48,437 nt of DNA. It comes from JALYNX01 sp035292685. Lineage in GTDB: Bacteria; Actinomycetota; Acidimicrobiia; Spongiisociales; ZC4RG35. The stretch covers positions 1-48,437 of the forward strand of contig DATDPP010000009.1 of NCBI GenBank assembly GCA_035292685.1. The letters are read 5' to 3'. How positions within the stretch are numbered: the stretch's first letter is position 1; each line of letters opens with the position of its first letter. Position numbers and translations under genes: made by a program. A model generated the notes under the pieces. That model saw nothing but the letters and a program-made list of their open reading frames with translations. It was not told the origin of the DNA and did not search any database. Shown here in pieces: positions 40,602 to 48,248 of the stretch.

Positions 40602-41436
40602 GATCGTGGGTGTGGTGGGCATCACCCACAACCCGCTGATGTGGTCAGCCCTGGACGATCCGATGTCAACCGACCTCGATGGTGTCACCGCGAACACCAG
40701 CCGATTGCGGGAGTGGGTGTCTGGCCTGGCTCCGGATGTGGTAGTCGTGATCGCATCCGATCACCTTCACATGCTGGTCACATCGAATATGCCAGCCTTC
40801 ATGATCGGCAAGGCATCGCGGATGCGGGCGATTCATCCCAACGAGACCCGTTCCTTCGGTCTTCAACCCACCGAGCTATCTGGTGATCACGACCTGGCTG
40901 CCCACCTGCTCGGGGGAAGGGGCATGGCACCGGGCTTCGACTTCGCCTTCTCCGACGAGCCCTGGCTCGATCATTCGTTCATGGTGCCGCTCCTCCTGCT
41001 CAGACCCGAGCTCGACCTTCCGATGGTGCCGGTGTTCACCAACGCCAACTCGCCTCCGATTCCCAACGCACGTCGATTTGCCCAACTGGGGAGCCATCTG
41101 AGAGCCGCCATACAAACGGCGACTGATCGGAGACGGGTGTTGGTCGTGGGCAGCGGGCATCTGGCGCATGAGTTGGGTGGTCCTCGCCAATTTCTTGCGA
41201 CAAGCCCCGATCCTCGTTTCGACGAGGAAGCTGTGTCGTGGATGGCGAACGGAGATCTCGAATCGGCAATCGCAGGCAGCGACTTCGACCGGTTGACCGC
41301 GGCCGGCAACGAGACCTATCAGTTTCTGAACTTCATCACTTGCATGGCGTTGGCGGGCGGGAACCCGGCGACCTTCGCCGAAGGAACCCCGACCCGATTC
41401 GGGAATCTGCCCTTCTTTGCCTGGGAGGACCTGTGA
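40594..41436 (+). CDS. Class III extradiol dioxygenase catalytic subunit (LigB-like)
   Basis: A 280-aa protein of the LigB superfamily, which opens catechol-type rings or related substrates with Fe(II) and O2. Candidate metal ligands are His in GITHNPLMW, His in ASDHLHML and Glu in AAGNETYQFLNF; WLDHSFMVPLLLL and VLVVGSGHLAHELGG are typical later motifs. The natural substrate is unknown. ATG 40594 overlaps the upstream stop by 8 nt, and GTGA couples it to the LigA-like gene. Confidence 0.85.
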   Translation: MSEIVGVVGITHNPLMWSALDDPMSTDLDGVTANTSRLREWVSGLAPDVVVVIASDHLHMLVTSNMPAFMIGKASRMRAIHPNETRSFGLQPTELSGDHDLAAHLLGGRGMAPGFDFAFSDEPWLDHSFMVPLLLLRPELDLPMVPVFTNANSPPIPNARRFAQLGSHLRAAIQTATDRRRVLVVGSGHLAHELGGPRQFLATSPDPRFDEEAVSWMANGDLESAIAGSDFDRLTAAGNETYQFLNFITCMALAGGNPATFAEGTPTRFGNLPFFAWEDL

Positions 41437-41774
41437 GCCGCTACATGCTGAACAAAGTGATGTGGGAAGTGGATCGAACCGATGAGGCGCTGGCAGCGTT
41501 CAAGGCAGACACACCAGCCTTTCTCAACGCCTGGGAGGAATCATGGCGTCGGCCGGTTCCGCCGTATCCCGTCGGGGGCTCGCTCACATCCCGGGAACGT
41601 GTCGCCCTCGAGACCCGAGACTTCGGGACCCTATATGCGATGGGCACCAACCCCTTCTTACTGTGGCAATTCGCCCGATCGGTGTCGGTGCCAGGCTCGA
41701 TGAGCATCGAACAACTGGTGATCTCGTTTCGGGAGGCCGTGCTGCCACACGGCTATCCGGACTTCTTCACTTGA
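41433..41774 (+). CDS. Extradiol dioxygenase alpha subunit-like protein (LigA-like)
   Basis: A 113-aa helical protein. NKVMWEVDRTDEALAAFKAD is a subfamily leader; LTSRERVALETRDFGTLYAMGTNPFLLWQFARSV is the LigA/protocatechuate 4,5-dioxygenase alpha pattern, in which the small subunit caps the active site of LigB. GTG 41433 overlaps the LigB stop (GTGA). The last 8 nt overlap the convergent dehydrogenase gene. Separate alpha and beta subunits in this order are normal for LigAB enzymes, although the beta gene comes first here. Confidence 0.82.
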   Translation: MSRYMLNKVMWEVDRTDEALAAFKADTPAFLNAWEESWRRPVPPYPVGGSLTSRERVALETRDFGTLYAMGTNPFLLWQFARSVSVPGSMSIEQLVISFREAVLPHGYPDFFT

Positions 41775-42708
41775 GAACCCGGATCGGATTGCCGGCGCGC
41801 CAGGCCTCGACGGCTTCGACGACGCCGCCGTAGAAGACCTGATAGGACTCCCTGGTGACGTACCCGACGTGAGGCGTGGTGAGGATGCGAGGCTCGGAAC
41901 GAAAAGGGTGGTCGTCGGGCAACGGCTCCTCGGCGTACACATCCAAGGCTGCCCCTGCGATCACCCCACCACGGACCGCAGCGAGCAGGGCCGTCTCGTC
42001 GACGATCGGACCCCGAGAAGTGTTGATCAAGTAGGCGGATGATTTCATCCTCGCCATCTCGGGCTCGCCAATCAGGCCCATCGTTCGCTCGCTGAGCTTG
42101 AGATGGATGGTGACGAAATCGGACCGACTCAGCAGCTCGTCCCGCGACACGGCGACCACCCCCGCTTCGCTGGCGGCCTCCGCCTTCAGGTTCTGACTCC
42201 ACGCGACCACTTCCATGCCAAAGGCGAGCCCGAGGCGGGACACCCGGGTGCCGAGTCGCCCCAGCCCGATTACGCCAAGAGTCGACCCCAGCAGGTCGCG
42301 CCCCAGACCCACCTGCCACCCACCATCCCGGACCGAGTTGACTTCGGTGACGATCCCTCGTGCCAGGCCGAGAATGAGTGCCAGAGTCAGTTCGGCCGTT
42401 GGGTGAGGAAGGGAGTCGGTCCCGGAGACGATGATCCCCAACTCTGCGGCGGCACGGGTATCGATTGAGGCATTGCCGCTGCCAGTGGTGACCAGCAGCT
42501 TCAGATCCGGGAGACCCTCGAGGACGGTGCGGGGGAAGGGTGTTCGTTCCCGCATCGCAACGACGACCTCGAACCCGCTGAGCCGCCGAGTCAGCTCTGT
42601 CTTCTCAGGTATGTGCTCATGGAAGAACTCCACCTCGGCGTCGAGTCGTGACCAATCGGCAACCGACTCCGCCACCTGTTGGTAGTCGTCAAGGACGGCG
42701 ATGCGCAT
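41767..42708 (-). CDS. D-2-hydroxyacid dehydrogenase family protein
   Basis: A 313-aa NAD(P)-dependent enzyme. The Rossmann motif is GVIGLGRLGTRVSRLGLAFG; AWSQN follows at the cofactor-specificity position. Catalytic residues are Arg in LINTSRGPIVDE, the Glu after (VYAEEPLPDDHPF) and His in LTTPHVGYVT. It interconverts a 2-ketoacid and a D-2-hydroxyacid; the substrate is unknown. ATG 42708 has TACCGT 8 nt upstream. It may act on products of the nearby ring-cleavage genes (inference). Confidence 0.9.
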   Translation of the reverse strand: MRIAVLDDYQQVAESVADWSRLDAEVEFFHEHIPEKTELTRRLSGFEVVVAMRERTPFPRTVLEGLPDLKLLVTTGSGNASIDTRAAAELGIIVSGTDSLPHPTAELTLALILGLARGIVTEVNSVRDGGWQVGLGRDLLGSTLGVIGLGRLGTRVSRLGLAFGMEVVAWSQNLKAEAASEAGVVAVSRDELLSRSDFVTIHLKLSERTMGLIGEPEMARMKSSAYLINTSRGPIVDETALLAAVRGGVIAGAALDVYAEEPLPDDHPFRSEPRILTTPHVGYVTRESYQVFYGGVVEAVEAWRAGNPIRVLK

Positions 42709-42716
42709 GACGAGGC

Positions 42717-42722
42717 ACGGTA
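42717..42722 (-). promoter_or_regulatory. Leaderless-type -10 for D-hydroxyacid dehydrogenase
   Basis: TACCGT on the minus strand, 8 nt before ATG 42708. Confidence 0.5.
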
Positions 42723-42741
42723 GCGATCGACCCGCCTGCCG

Positions 42742-42987
42742 TTAATCGACGCTGCCCGTTCCGAAGGTGGGTCGCTGCAGTCGGTGCTTCCCGTCCCAAG
42801 CCGGAGATTCATCGGACGAGCGACCGAGAAAAGCGTCTTGCTCGGCCAGGATCTGGTTGGCGATCTCGGTCGCGTCGCCATCGATCGCTCCTCCTTGGGC
42901 CGACACCCGAGTGAGCAGGGTGTAGATCGCCCATGTTCCTGCGGTCAGCAGCGCGAGCCCTACCAGCACTAAGAGTACGGGGATCAA
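42742..42987 (-). CDS. Small single-helix membrane protein, paralogue 1
   Basis: An 81-aa protein. An N-terminal helix (IPVLLVLVGLALLTAGTWAIYTLL) is followed by a cytoplasmic tail with LTRVSAQGGAIDGDATEIANQ, then FLGRSSDESPAWDGKHRL and a short end. The tail matches the gene at 43044-43292. No known family comes to mind. The start is TTG 42987; a GGCAGG lies about 10 nt before it. Confidence 0.6.
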   Translation of the reverse strand: MIPVLLVLVGLALLTAGTWAIYTLLTRVSAQGGAIDGDATEIANQILAEQDAFLGRSSDESPAWDGKHRLQRPTFGTGSVD

Positions 42988-43043
42988 GGTTGATTACCTG
43001 CCTGACCTACCGTCAACGTCATACGATCGATCATGAGCGTCCT

Positions 43044-43292
43044 CTAGGCTAATCCACCATCCTGGGTTGGGGGCGCGAGGCGATTCACCCCGTCCCATGG
43101 AGGCGATTCTTGGGATGCTCTCCCACGGAACACATTCGCTTCAGCCATGATTTGCGTGGCGATCTCGGTCGGGTCGCCATCGTCGGCGCCCCCCGCGGCA
43201 GTAACTCTTGAAAGAAGCACGGGAAGCCACCAAATGCCTGCCAACAAGACCAAGCAGAACAGGAAAGCCACGACGAGCGTCGATGGATCCAT
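43044..43292 (-). CDS. Small single-helix membrane protein, paralogue 2
   Basis: An 82-aa protein with an N-terminal helix (STLVVAFLFCLVLLAGIWWLPVLL) and the tail LSRVTAAGGADDGDPTEIATQ, then FRGRASQESPPWDGVNRL and a PPT end. The tail is about 60 percent identical by eye to paralogue 1 (shared RV-A-GGA-DGD-TEIA, GR-S-ESP-WDG, RL). The pair is a tandem duplication. Function unknown. ATG 43292. Confidence 0.65.
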   Translation of the reverse strand: MDPSTLVVAFLFCLVLLAGIWWLPVLLSRVTAAGGADDGDPTEIATQIMAEANVFRGRASQESPPWDGVNRLAPPTQDGGLA

Positions 43293-43369
43293 ATCACCAT
43301 TAGACGGCGTTTTGGGTCCGCACGCAAGCCTCTCGGTAACGTGAGCGACCCTGAAGGGAGGAAGGTCAA

Positions 43370-44152
43370 ATGGAACTGGCAGGCAAGGTCGCGGTGGTCA
43401 CCGGCGGCAGTCGTGGAATCGGGAAGGCAATCGCCGGACGGCTGGCCGAAGAGGGTGCCGATGTTGTGATCTCGGCCCGGACTGGTGAGACACTCGAGTT
43501 GGCGGCTAAGGAGATGTCGGAAGCCACAGGTCGCCGGGCGGTTGCCGTTTCAGCCGATCTCTCAACTCTCGAAGGCTGTGTGACCCTTCACAATGAGGCG
43601 CTCGCCGCCTTCGAGCACATCGACATCTTGGTCAATAGCGCCGGCGCCACCAAGAGCGGGCCGTTTCTCGAGCTCTCCGACGAGATCTGGCACGAGGGCT
43701 TCGACCTGAAGTTCTTCGGTGCGGTTCGCCTCTCTCGTCTCTTCTGGCCTCAACTGGTGGATAGTCATGGCTCGGTGGTCTACATCGTGGGGGGGATGGC
43801 GCGAACACCCAACCCCAACTTCGCCATTGGGGGGTCGGTCAATGCCGCCCTCGCCAACTTCGGCAAGGCCCTAGCCGGTCTCGGCTTGATAGATGACGTC
43901 AATGTCAACATGATCCATCCCGGTCAGATCCAGACCGAGCGTCTAAACGAGATCATGGCCGCGCAAGCGACCCAGTCCGGGCGGACCCCTGAAGAGTTGC
44001 TCTCCGAAGCGATCCAGCGCCAGGGAATCCGACGATTGGGCACCACCAAAGACGTCGCCGAGTTGGCGGTGTTCCTCTGTCTGCCCCGTTCCCGTCACAT
44101 CCAGGGGACCGCGATCTCAGTCGACGGCGGGGCCACCAAAAGCCTCTTCTGA
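43370..44152 (+). CDS. SDR-family protein with altered active site
   Basis: A 260-aa short-chain dehydrogenase fold. VVTGGSRGIGKAIAGRLAEEGADVV is the Rossmann start; DILVNSAGATKSGPFLELSD follows (NSAG). At the usual YxxxK site the sequence is NFAIGGSVNAALANFGKALAGLG: the position of Tyr is Gly and of Lys is Asn. A normal SDR with YTSTK lies at 46754-47524. It may bind nucleotide without oxidoreduction or use another mechanism. A good ribosome site (GGGAGG) precedes ATG 43370, with TAACGT at 43335-43340. Confidence 0.8.
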   Translation: MELAGKVAVVTGGSRGIGKAIAGRLAEEGADVVISARTGETLELAAKEMSEATGRRAVAVSADLSTLEGCVTLHNEALAAFEHIDILVNSAGATKSGPFLELSDEIWHEGFDLKFFGAVRLSRLFWPQLVDSHGSVVYIVGGMARTPNPNFAIGGSVNAALANFGKALAGLGLIDDVNVNMIHPGQIQTERLNEIMAAQATQSGRTPEELLSEAIQRQGIRRLGTTKDVAELAVFLCLPRSRHIQGTAISVDGGATKSLF

Positions 44153-44216
44153 TGAGGGCAGGGGTCAACCGGGTCGGCGGCGTGCTCCCTAACGACCTCG
44201 GAACGGTCGGCGGCCG

Positions 44217-45398
44217 ATGACCTGGCCACGAGTGTTGATTGCGGGGGGATCCATTGGCGGGTTGACGGCGGGAGTCTTGCTCCGCGACCTGGGATGCGAA
44301 GTGGACATTTACGAACGCTCGGGCACTGCATTGGAAGATCGCGGCGCCGGGATCGTGGTCCTGCCGATCACCGAGAAGTACTTCACCGACCGGGCAACCG
44401 AAAACAAGAGAGTCAGCTTGGAATTGACCAACTGGACCTATTTAGACCGCGATGGGGCTGTGATCAGCGCCGATCCGGACCACTTCCGTTTCAGCGGTTG
44501 GAGCACCATATATCGCGCACTCTTGGATGATTTCGGGCGAGACCGCTACCACTTCGACCACGAGGTGATCGGCTTCAAGGCGCACGAAGACTCGGTCTCC
44601 GCCCGCTTCGCCGACGGCTCAACCGCCAATGGTGATCTGCTGGTGTTCGCCGATGGCTTCTCATCGACCGGCCGTACACTTCTCCTGCCCGATGTCGAGC
44701 CGCAATACGCCGGCTATGTGGCTTGGCGTGGTGTCACTCCGGAACTCGATCTCTCCGACAGAGCCAGGGCAGACCTCGAAGACTCGATGGTCTATCAGGT
44801 GCTCTCGGACGGGCACATCCTCGCTTATGCCATTCCGGATGATCGGGGTCGAACCGATCACCCGAACCGAATTATCAACTTCGTCTGGTATCGCAATTAT
44901 CCGCTCGGTGGGCCATTCGAGGACTTGATGCTGGGCAAGGACGGTGAACGGCGGGCCGGGACGCTGCCTCCGGGAATGGTCCGAGACGACCACATGGCGG
45001 AGTTGCGGGCGATGGCACAAGAGGTGTTGGCGCCAAGCCTCCTCGAGGTCGTCGAAGGTTGCAAGTCTCCACTGATACAGGCGGTGTTCGACGTGGAAAG
45101 CCCGCGTATGGCTTTCGGGAGGATTTGCCTGATCGGCGATGCGGCAACCACTCTGCGTCCCCATGTTGCCGCCGGTCAGGCCAAGGCTTGTGCCGATGCG
45201 TGGGCACTTCGCGATGCACTTGTCGAGCAGAAGGGGGACGTGGACCTGGCGCTTGACGCCTGGGAACCGGTCCAGCTTGCTCTGGCACACAGCGCCCTAA
45301 CCCGCACCCGCGCCATGGGAGCCGCCAGCCAGTTCGAAGGGACGATGCGTCCCGGCGACCCCAACTGGAAGTTCGGTCTGTGGGAGCCCGGCAATTGA
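44217..45398 (+). CDS. FAD-dependent aromatic hydroxylase (2,6-dihydroxypyridine hydroxylase-like)
   Basis: A 393-aa group A flavoprotein monooxygenase. The FAD site is VLIAGGSIGGLTAGVLLRDLGCEVDIYER; RGAGIVVLPITEKYF and VFADGFSSTGR follow. The second FAD motif is ICLIGDAATTLRPHVAAGQAKACADA, with RPHVAAG in place of the common PxGxG. This RPH-A-G form and the N-terminus recall dihydroxypyridine and related hydroxylases, but other N-heterocycles or phenols are possible. It uses NAD(P)H and O2. About 64 nt from the SDR upstream. Confidence 0.85.
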   Translation: MTWPRVLIAGGSIGGLTAGVLLRDLGCEVDIYERSGTALEDRGAGIVVLPITEKYFTDRATENKRVSLELTNWTYLDRDGAVISADPDHFRFSGWSTIYRALLDDFGRDRYHFDHEVIGFKAHEDSVSARFADGSTANGDLLVFADGFSSTGRTLLLPDVEPQYAGYVAWRGVTPELDLSDRARADLEDSMVYQVLSDGHILAYAIPDDRGRTDHPNRIINFVWYRNYPLGGPFEDLMLGKDGERRAGTLPPGMVRDDHMAELRAMAQEVLAPSLLEVVEGCKSPLIQAVFDVESPRMAFGRICLIGDAATTLRPHVAAGQAKACADAWALRDALVEQKGDVDLALDAWEPVQLALAHSALTRTRAMGAASQFEGTMRPGDPNWKFGLWEPGN

Positions 45399-45435
45399 CA
45401 GTTTGGGGTTCGGGGCCTGGTCATCATGCAAGATA

Positions 45436-45441
45436 TAGAAT
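45436..45441 (+). promoter_or_regulatory. Probable -10 for HisD-like operon
   Basis: TAGAAT within TATAGAAT, about 24 nt before GTG 45466. GAAGGA lies between. No clear -35 at the right distance. Confidence 0.4.
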
Positions 45442-45465
45442 CTGAAGGACCAGGATCGTCGCACC

Positions 45466-46761
45466 GTGCAGTACCTCAAACAACCGATACCGACTCCCGA
45501 CGAGGTGACCCGCGAGGTGTGTGACACGGTCTCGCAGATCATCTCCGAGGTGGAGCGGGAGGGCTCCACGGCAGTGCGACGGCACTCACTGCGTCTCGAC
45601 GGGTGGGATCCGCCCTCGTTCCGAGTGAGCCAAGACCAGATCCAGAGGGCGAACGACGAGATGGAGCCTGTCGTAGAGGAGAGTGCCCGCTTTCTGATCG
45701 ATCAGGTGACGAACTTCGCCACATTGCAGCGAGAGACTCTCGTGGACTTCGAGGCGGAGACCCTTCCGGGTGTCTTTCTCGGCCAGCGGCACATCCCGGT
45801 TGGCTCCGCGGGGGCCTACTCACCGGGCGGGCGTTATCCGCTGATCGCCTCGGCGGTCATGACGGTGGCCACCGCCAAGGTCGCCGGCGTGCAACGAGTC
45901 ATCTCTGCCGCACCGCCCCGGGACGAGCGGGGAATGCATGGCCCCCAGCTCTGGGCGATGGCCGAATGCGGAGCCGACGAGATCTTTTGTGTGGGCGGAG
46001 TGCAGGCACTGGCGGGAATGGCATTCGGCCTCGAGGACTCCGAACCCGTAGACATGATCGTGGGGCCGGGTAACGCCTATGTGGCCGAGGCGAAACGGCA
46101 ACTCTTCGGGAGGGTGGGGATCGATCTGCTGGCCGGGCCTACCGAGATCATGGTTATCGCCGACGAGACCGCGGATCCGGCGATCGTGGCCTGCGACCTT
46201 TTGGGCCAAGCAGAGCACGGGCCGACGTCTCCGGCGATTCTCGCTACAACCGACGAGGCGCTGGGAATGGCCACGATCAAAGAGGTCGACAGGTGGCTGG
46301 AGCGGTGGCCCACGGCCGACGTCGCGGGAGCAGCATGGCGCGACTTTGGCACGATCATGCTGTGCGAAGACGACGCCGAGTTGGTGCGGGTGGCCGATGA
46401 GATCGCCCCCGAGCACCTCGAGATCCAGACCCGGGACCCCGAGTGGTTCGTGGATCGTCTTTCCAACTACGGGAGCCTCTTCATCGGCACCCATGCCACC
46501 GTCGCCTATTCCGACAAGGCGATCGGGACCAATCACACCCTCCCCACCCGAGGTGCCGCTCGCTACACGGGGGGCCTGTGGGTGGGGAAGTTCCTCAAGA
46601 CTGTCACGACGCAACGATGTGGGCCGGCCGGCTCGTTGGTCGTGGCCGAGCCGGCAGCCGTCGTGGCCGATGCCGAGCTGATGGCCGGGCACGCCATCAG
46701 TGCCCGACTTCGGCTCAATCCCGAGTACTTCCCCGATGTGCTCGATGTCTTCGATGAGTGA
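45466..46761 (+). CDS. Histidinol dehydrogenase paralogue (HisD/HpsN-like)
   Basis: A 431-aa zinc- and NAD-dependent dehydrogenase of the HisD family. GSAGAYSPGGRYPLIASAVM, GGVQALAGMAFG, VGPGNAYVAEAKR, LLGQAEHGPTSPAIL (Zn Gln, His), APEHLEIQ, AYSDKAIGTNHTLPTRG and AGHAISARL are all present. With no his genes nearby and a catabolic context, it is more likely a paralogue oxidising another alcohol to an acid, such as dihydroxypropanesulfonate dehydrogenase (HpsN). Histidinol cannot be fully excluded. GTG start; its stop overlaps the next SDR by 8 nt. Confidence 0.85.
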   Translation: MQYLKQPIPTPDEVTREVCDTVSQIISEVEREGSTAVRRHSLRLDGWDPPSFRVSQDQIQRANDEMEPVVEESARFLIDQVTNFATLQRETLVDFEAETLPGVFLGQRHIPVGSAGAYSPGGRYPLIASAVMTVATAKVAGVQRVISAAPPRDERGMHGPQLWAMAECGADEIFCVGGVQALAGMAFGLEDSEPVDMIVGPGNAYVAEAKRQLFGRVGIDLLAGPTEIMVIADETADPAIVACDLLGQAEHGPTSPAILATTDEALGMATIKEVDRWLERWPTADVAGAAWRDFGTIMLCEDDAELVRVADEIAPEHLEIQTRDPEWFVDRLSNYGSLFIGTHATVAYSDKAIGTNHTLPTRGAARYTGGLWVGKFLKTVTTQRCGPAGSLVVAEPAAVVADAELMAGHAISARLRLNPEYFPDVLDVFDE

Positions 46762-47524
46762 TCGACAGGTGACCATCGTGACCGGGGCCAGCCAGGGCAT
46801 CGGGCGCGTGATCGCCGTTGAATTCGCCAAACGAGGCGATGTCGTCGTTCTGGCTGCGCGCAATCTCGATCGTCTGAAGGAGACATCGTCGATGGTGGAG
46901 GCAGCAGGGGGCCAGCCGATGGTGGTTGAGACCGATGTCACGTCGGAGACCTCTGTGGGCGAGATGGTGGAGGCAGTGACCTCCGAACACAGCGGAATCG
47001 GTGTCCTGGTCAACAACAGCGGCGTTGGGGGGCCGAGCGGGAAACTGTGGGAAGTGGACCCGAAAGAGTGGCGGTCCACGTTCGAGGTAAACGTGTTCGG
47101 GGTGTTTCTGGCAACCCGGGCGGTCATGCCGGTCATGATCCGAGAACAGACGGGTTCGGTGATCATCATCGGATCGGTCAGCGGGAAGCGCCCGCTGCTC
47201 GGGCGATCGGCCTATACCTCGACCAAGACGGCCTTGATCGGGCTGACCAGAACCCTCGCCGTCGAGGCAGGGCCGCATGGGATCAGGGTTAATCTCATCT
47301 CACCGGGATTCGTCGCCGGGCCCCGAATCGAATGGGTGATGAAGGCGCAGGCCGAGGCTCGGGGTATCGATGTGGACGATGTGAGAGGCGAGTTCGAGTC
47401 CAAAGCGGCCCTCGGGAGGTTGACCGAGCCAGTCGATGTCGCTAGAACCGCCGTGTTTCTCACATCAGAAGGCGCAAACGGCATCACCGGGGCAGACATC
47501 GACGTCAACTCCGGTGTGTGGTGA
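46754..47524 (+). CDS. SDR family oxidoreductase
   Basis: A 256-aa classical SDR. TIVTGASQGIGRVIA (cofactor), LVNNSGVGGPSG (NNSG), IIIGSVSG (Ser), SAYTSTKTALIGL (YxxxK) and NLISPGFVAGPRI are complete, unlike the SDR at 43370. It probably acts on the same pathway as the HisD-like enzyme. ATG 46754 lies 8 nt inside the previous stop. Confidence 0.9.
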   Translation: MSDRQVTIVTGASQGIGRVIAVEFAKRGDVVVLAARNLDRLKETSSMVEAAGGQPMVVETDVTSETSVGEMVEAVTSEHSGIGVLVNNSGVGGPSGKLWEVDPKEWRSTFEVNVFGVFLATRAVMPVMIREQTGSVIIIGSVSGKRPLLGRSAYTSTKTALIGLTRTLAVEAGPHGIRVNLISPGFVAGPRIEWVMKAQAEARGIDVDDVRGEFESKAALGRLTEPVDVARTAVFLTSEGANGITGADIDVNSGVW

Positions 47525-47551
47525 TGTAATGAGCGACTACAAGGAGGAGAC

Positions 47552-48241
47552 ATGAAACGACTGGTCGACCTGTCCCAGCCGATCTTCGAAGGGATGAAGG
47601 TCTACCCCGGGCACCTCAAAACGGTGACCTTCCAGCACGTCACCCATGAGGAGACAGCGCCACGGTTCACCTCCGATTTCTCCTTCCAGACCCTGGGCTT
47701 CATGCTCAACGACAACGGGCCCACCCATGTCGACTCTTTCAGCCATCTCGACCCCGACCCCGACGCCCCGACCATCGACCAGATGGACCTCGGCCTCTTC
47801 TATGGCCCCGCGGTCTGTCTCGACGTTTCCGAAGTCCCGCCTCAGACCGACATCACTCCGGACCACCTCGATGCGGCGCTCGGTTCGGCGGAGCTGAGCA
47901 TCGAGCCCGGCGACCATTGCTTCTTCTATACCGCGACGTACGACCGGTATCACGACCAGAAGGAGTATCTGACTACGTTCCCGGGTCTGGGTGAAGCGGC
48001 ATGCCAGTGGATTCTTGACAAGCAAATCACAACGTTCGGAGTGGACTCACCGACTCCGGACAATCCGATCTCGACCACCTACCCGGTGCATCTCATGTGC
48101 CGGCATGAGCGCAAGACCCACTACGAGAACCTGGTGCTCACCGAAGTCGTCGGGAAACGCTTCACCTTTGTCGGATTCCCGTTGAAGGTGGTCGGGGCCC
48201 ACGGTGGCCCCACCCGGGCGGTTGCGCTCGTCGAGGATTGA
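47552..48241 (+). CDS. Cyclase family protein (kynurenine formamidase-like hydrolase)
   Basis: A 229-aa metal-dependent hydrolase. It opens with VDLSQPIFEGMKVYPGH. The metal motif is NDNGPTHVDSFSHL, a variant of HxGTHxDxxxH with Asn where the first His usually is. ITTFGVDSPTPDNP and HYENLVL are typical C-terminal motifs. Relatives hydrolyse formyl-kynurenine, isatin or cyclic amides, which fits an aromatic or N-heterocycle cluster. GGAGGA lies 5 nt before ATG 47552. Confidence 0.87.
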   Translation: MKRLVDLSQPIFEGMKVYPGHLKTVTFQHVTHEETAPRFTSDFSFQTLGFMLNDNGPTHVDSFSHLDPDPDAPTIDQMDLGLFYGPAVCLDVSEVPPQTDITPDHLDAALGSAELSIEPGDHCFFYTATYDRYHDQKEYLTTFPGLGEAACQWILDKQITTFGVDSPTPDNPISTTYPVHLMCRHERKTHYENLVLTEVVGKRFTFVGFPLKVVGAHGGPTRAVALVED

Positions 48242-48248
48242 TCCCCAT

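Noticed and set aside
45820..47169. 449-codon open frame on the minus strand
   Set aside because: Antisense to the HisD-like gene and SDR; no domain.
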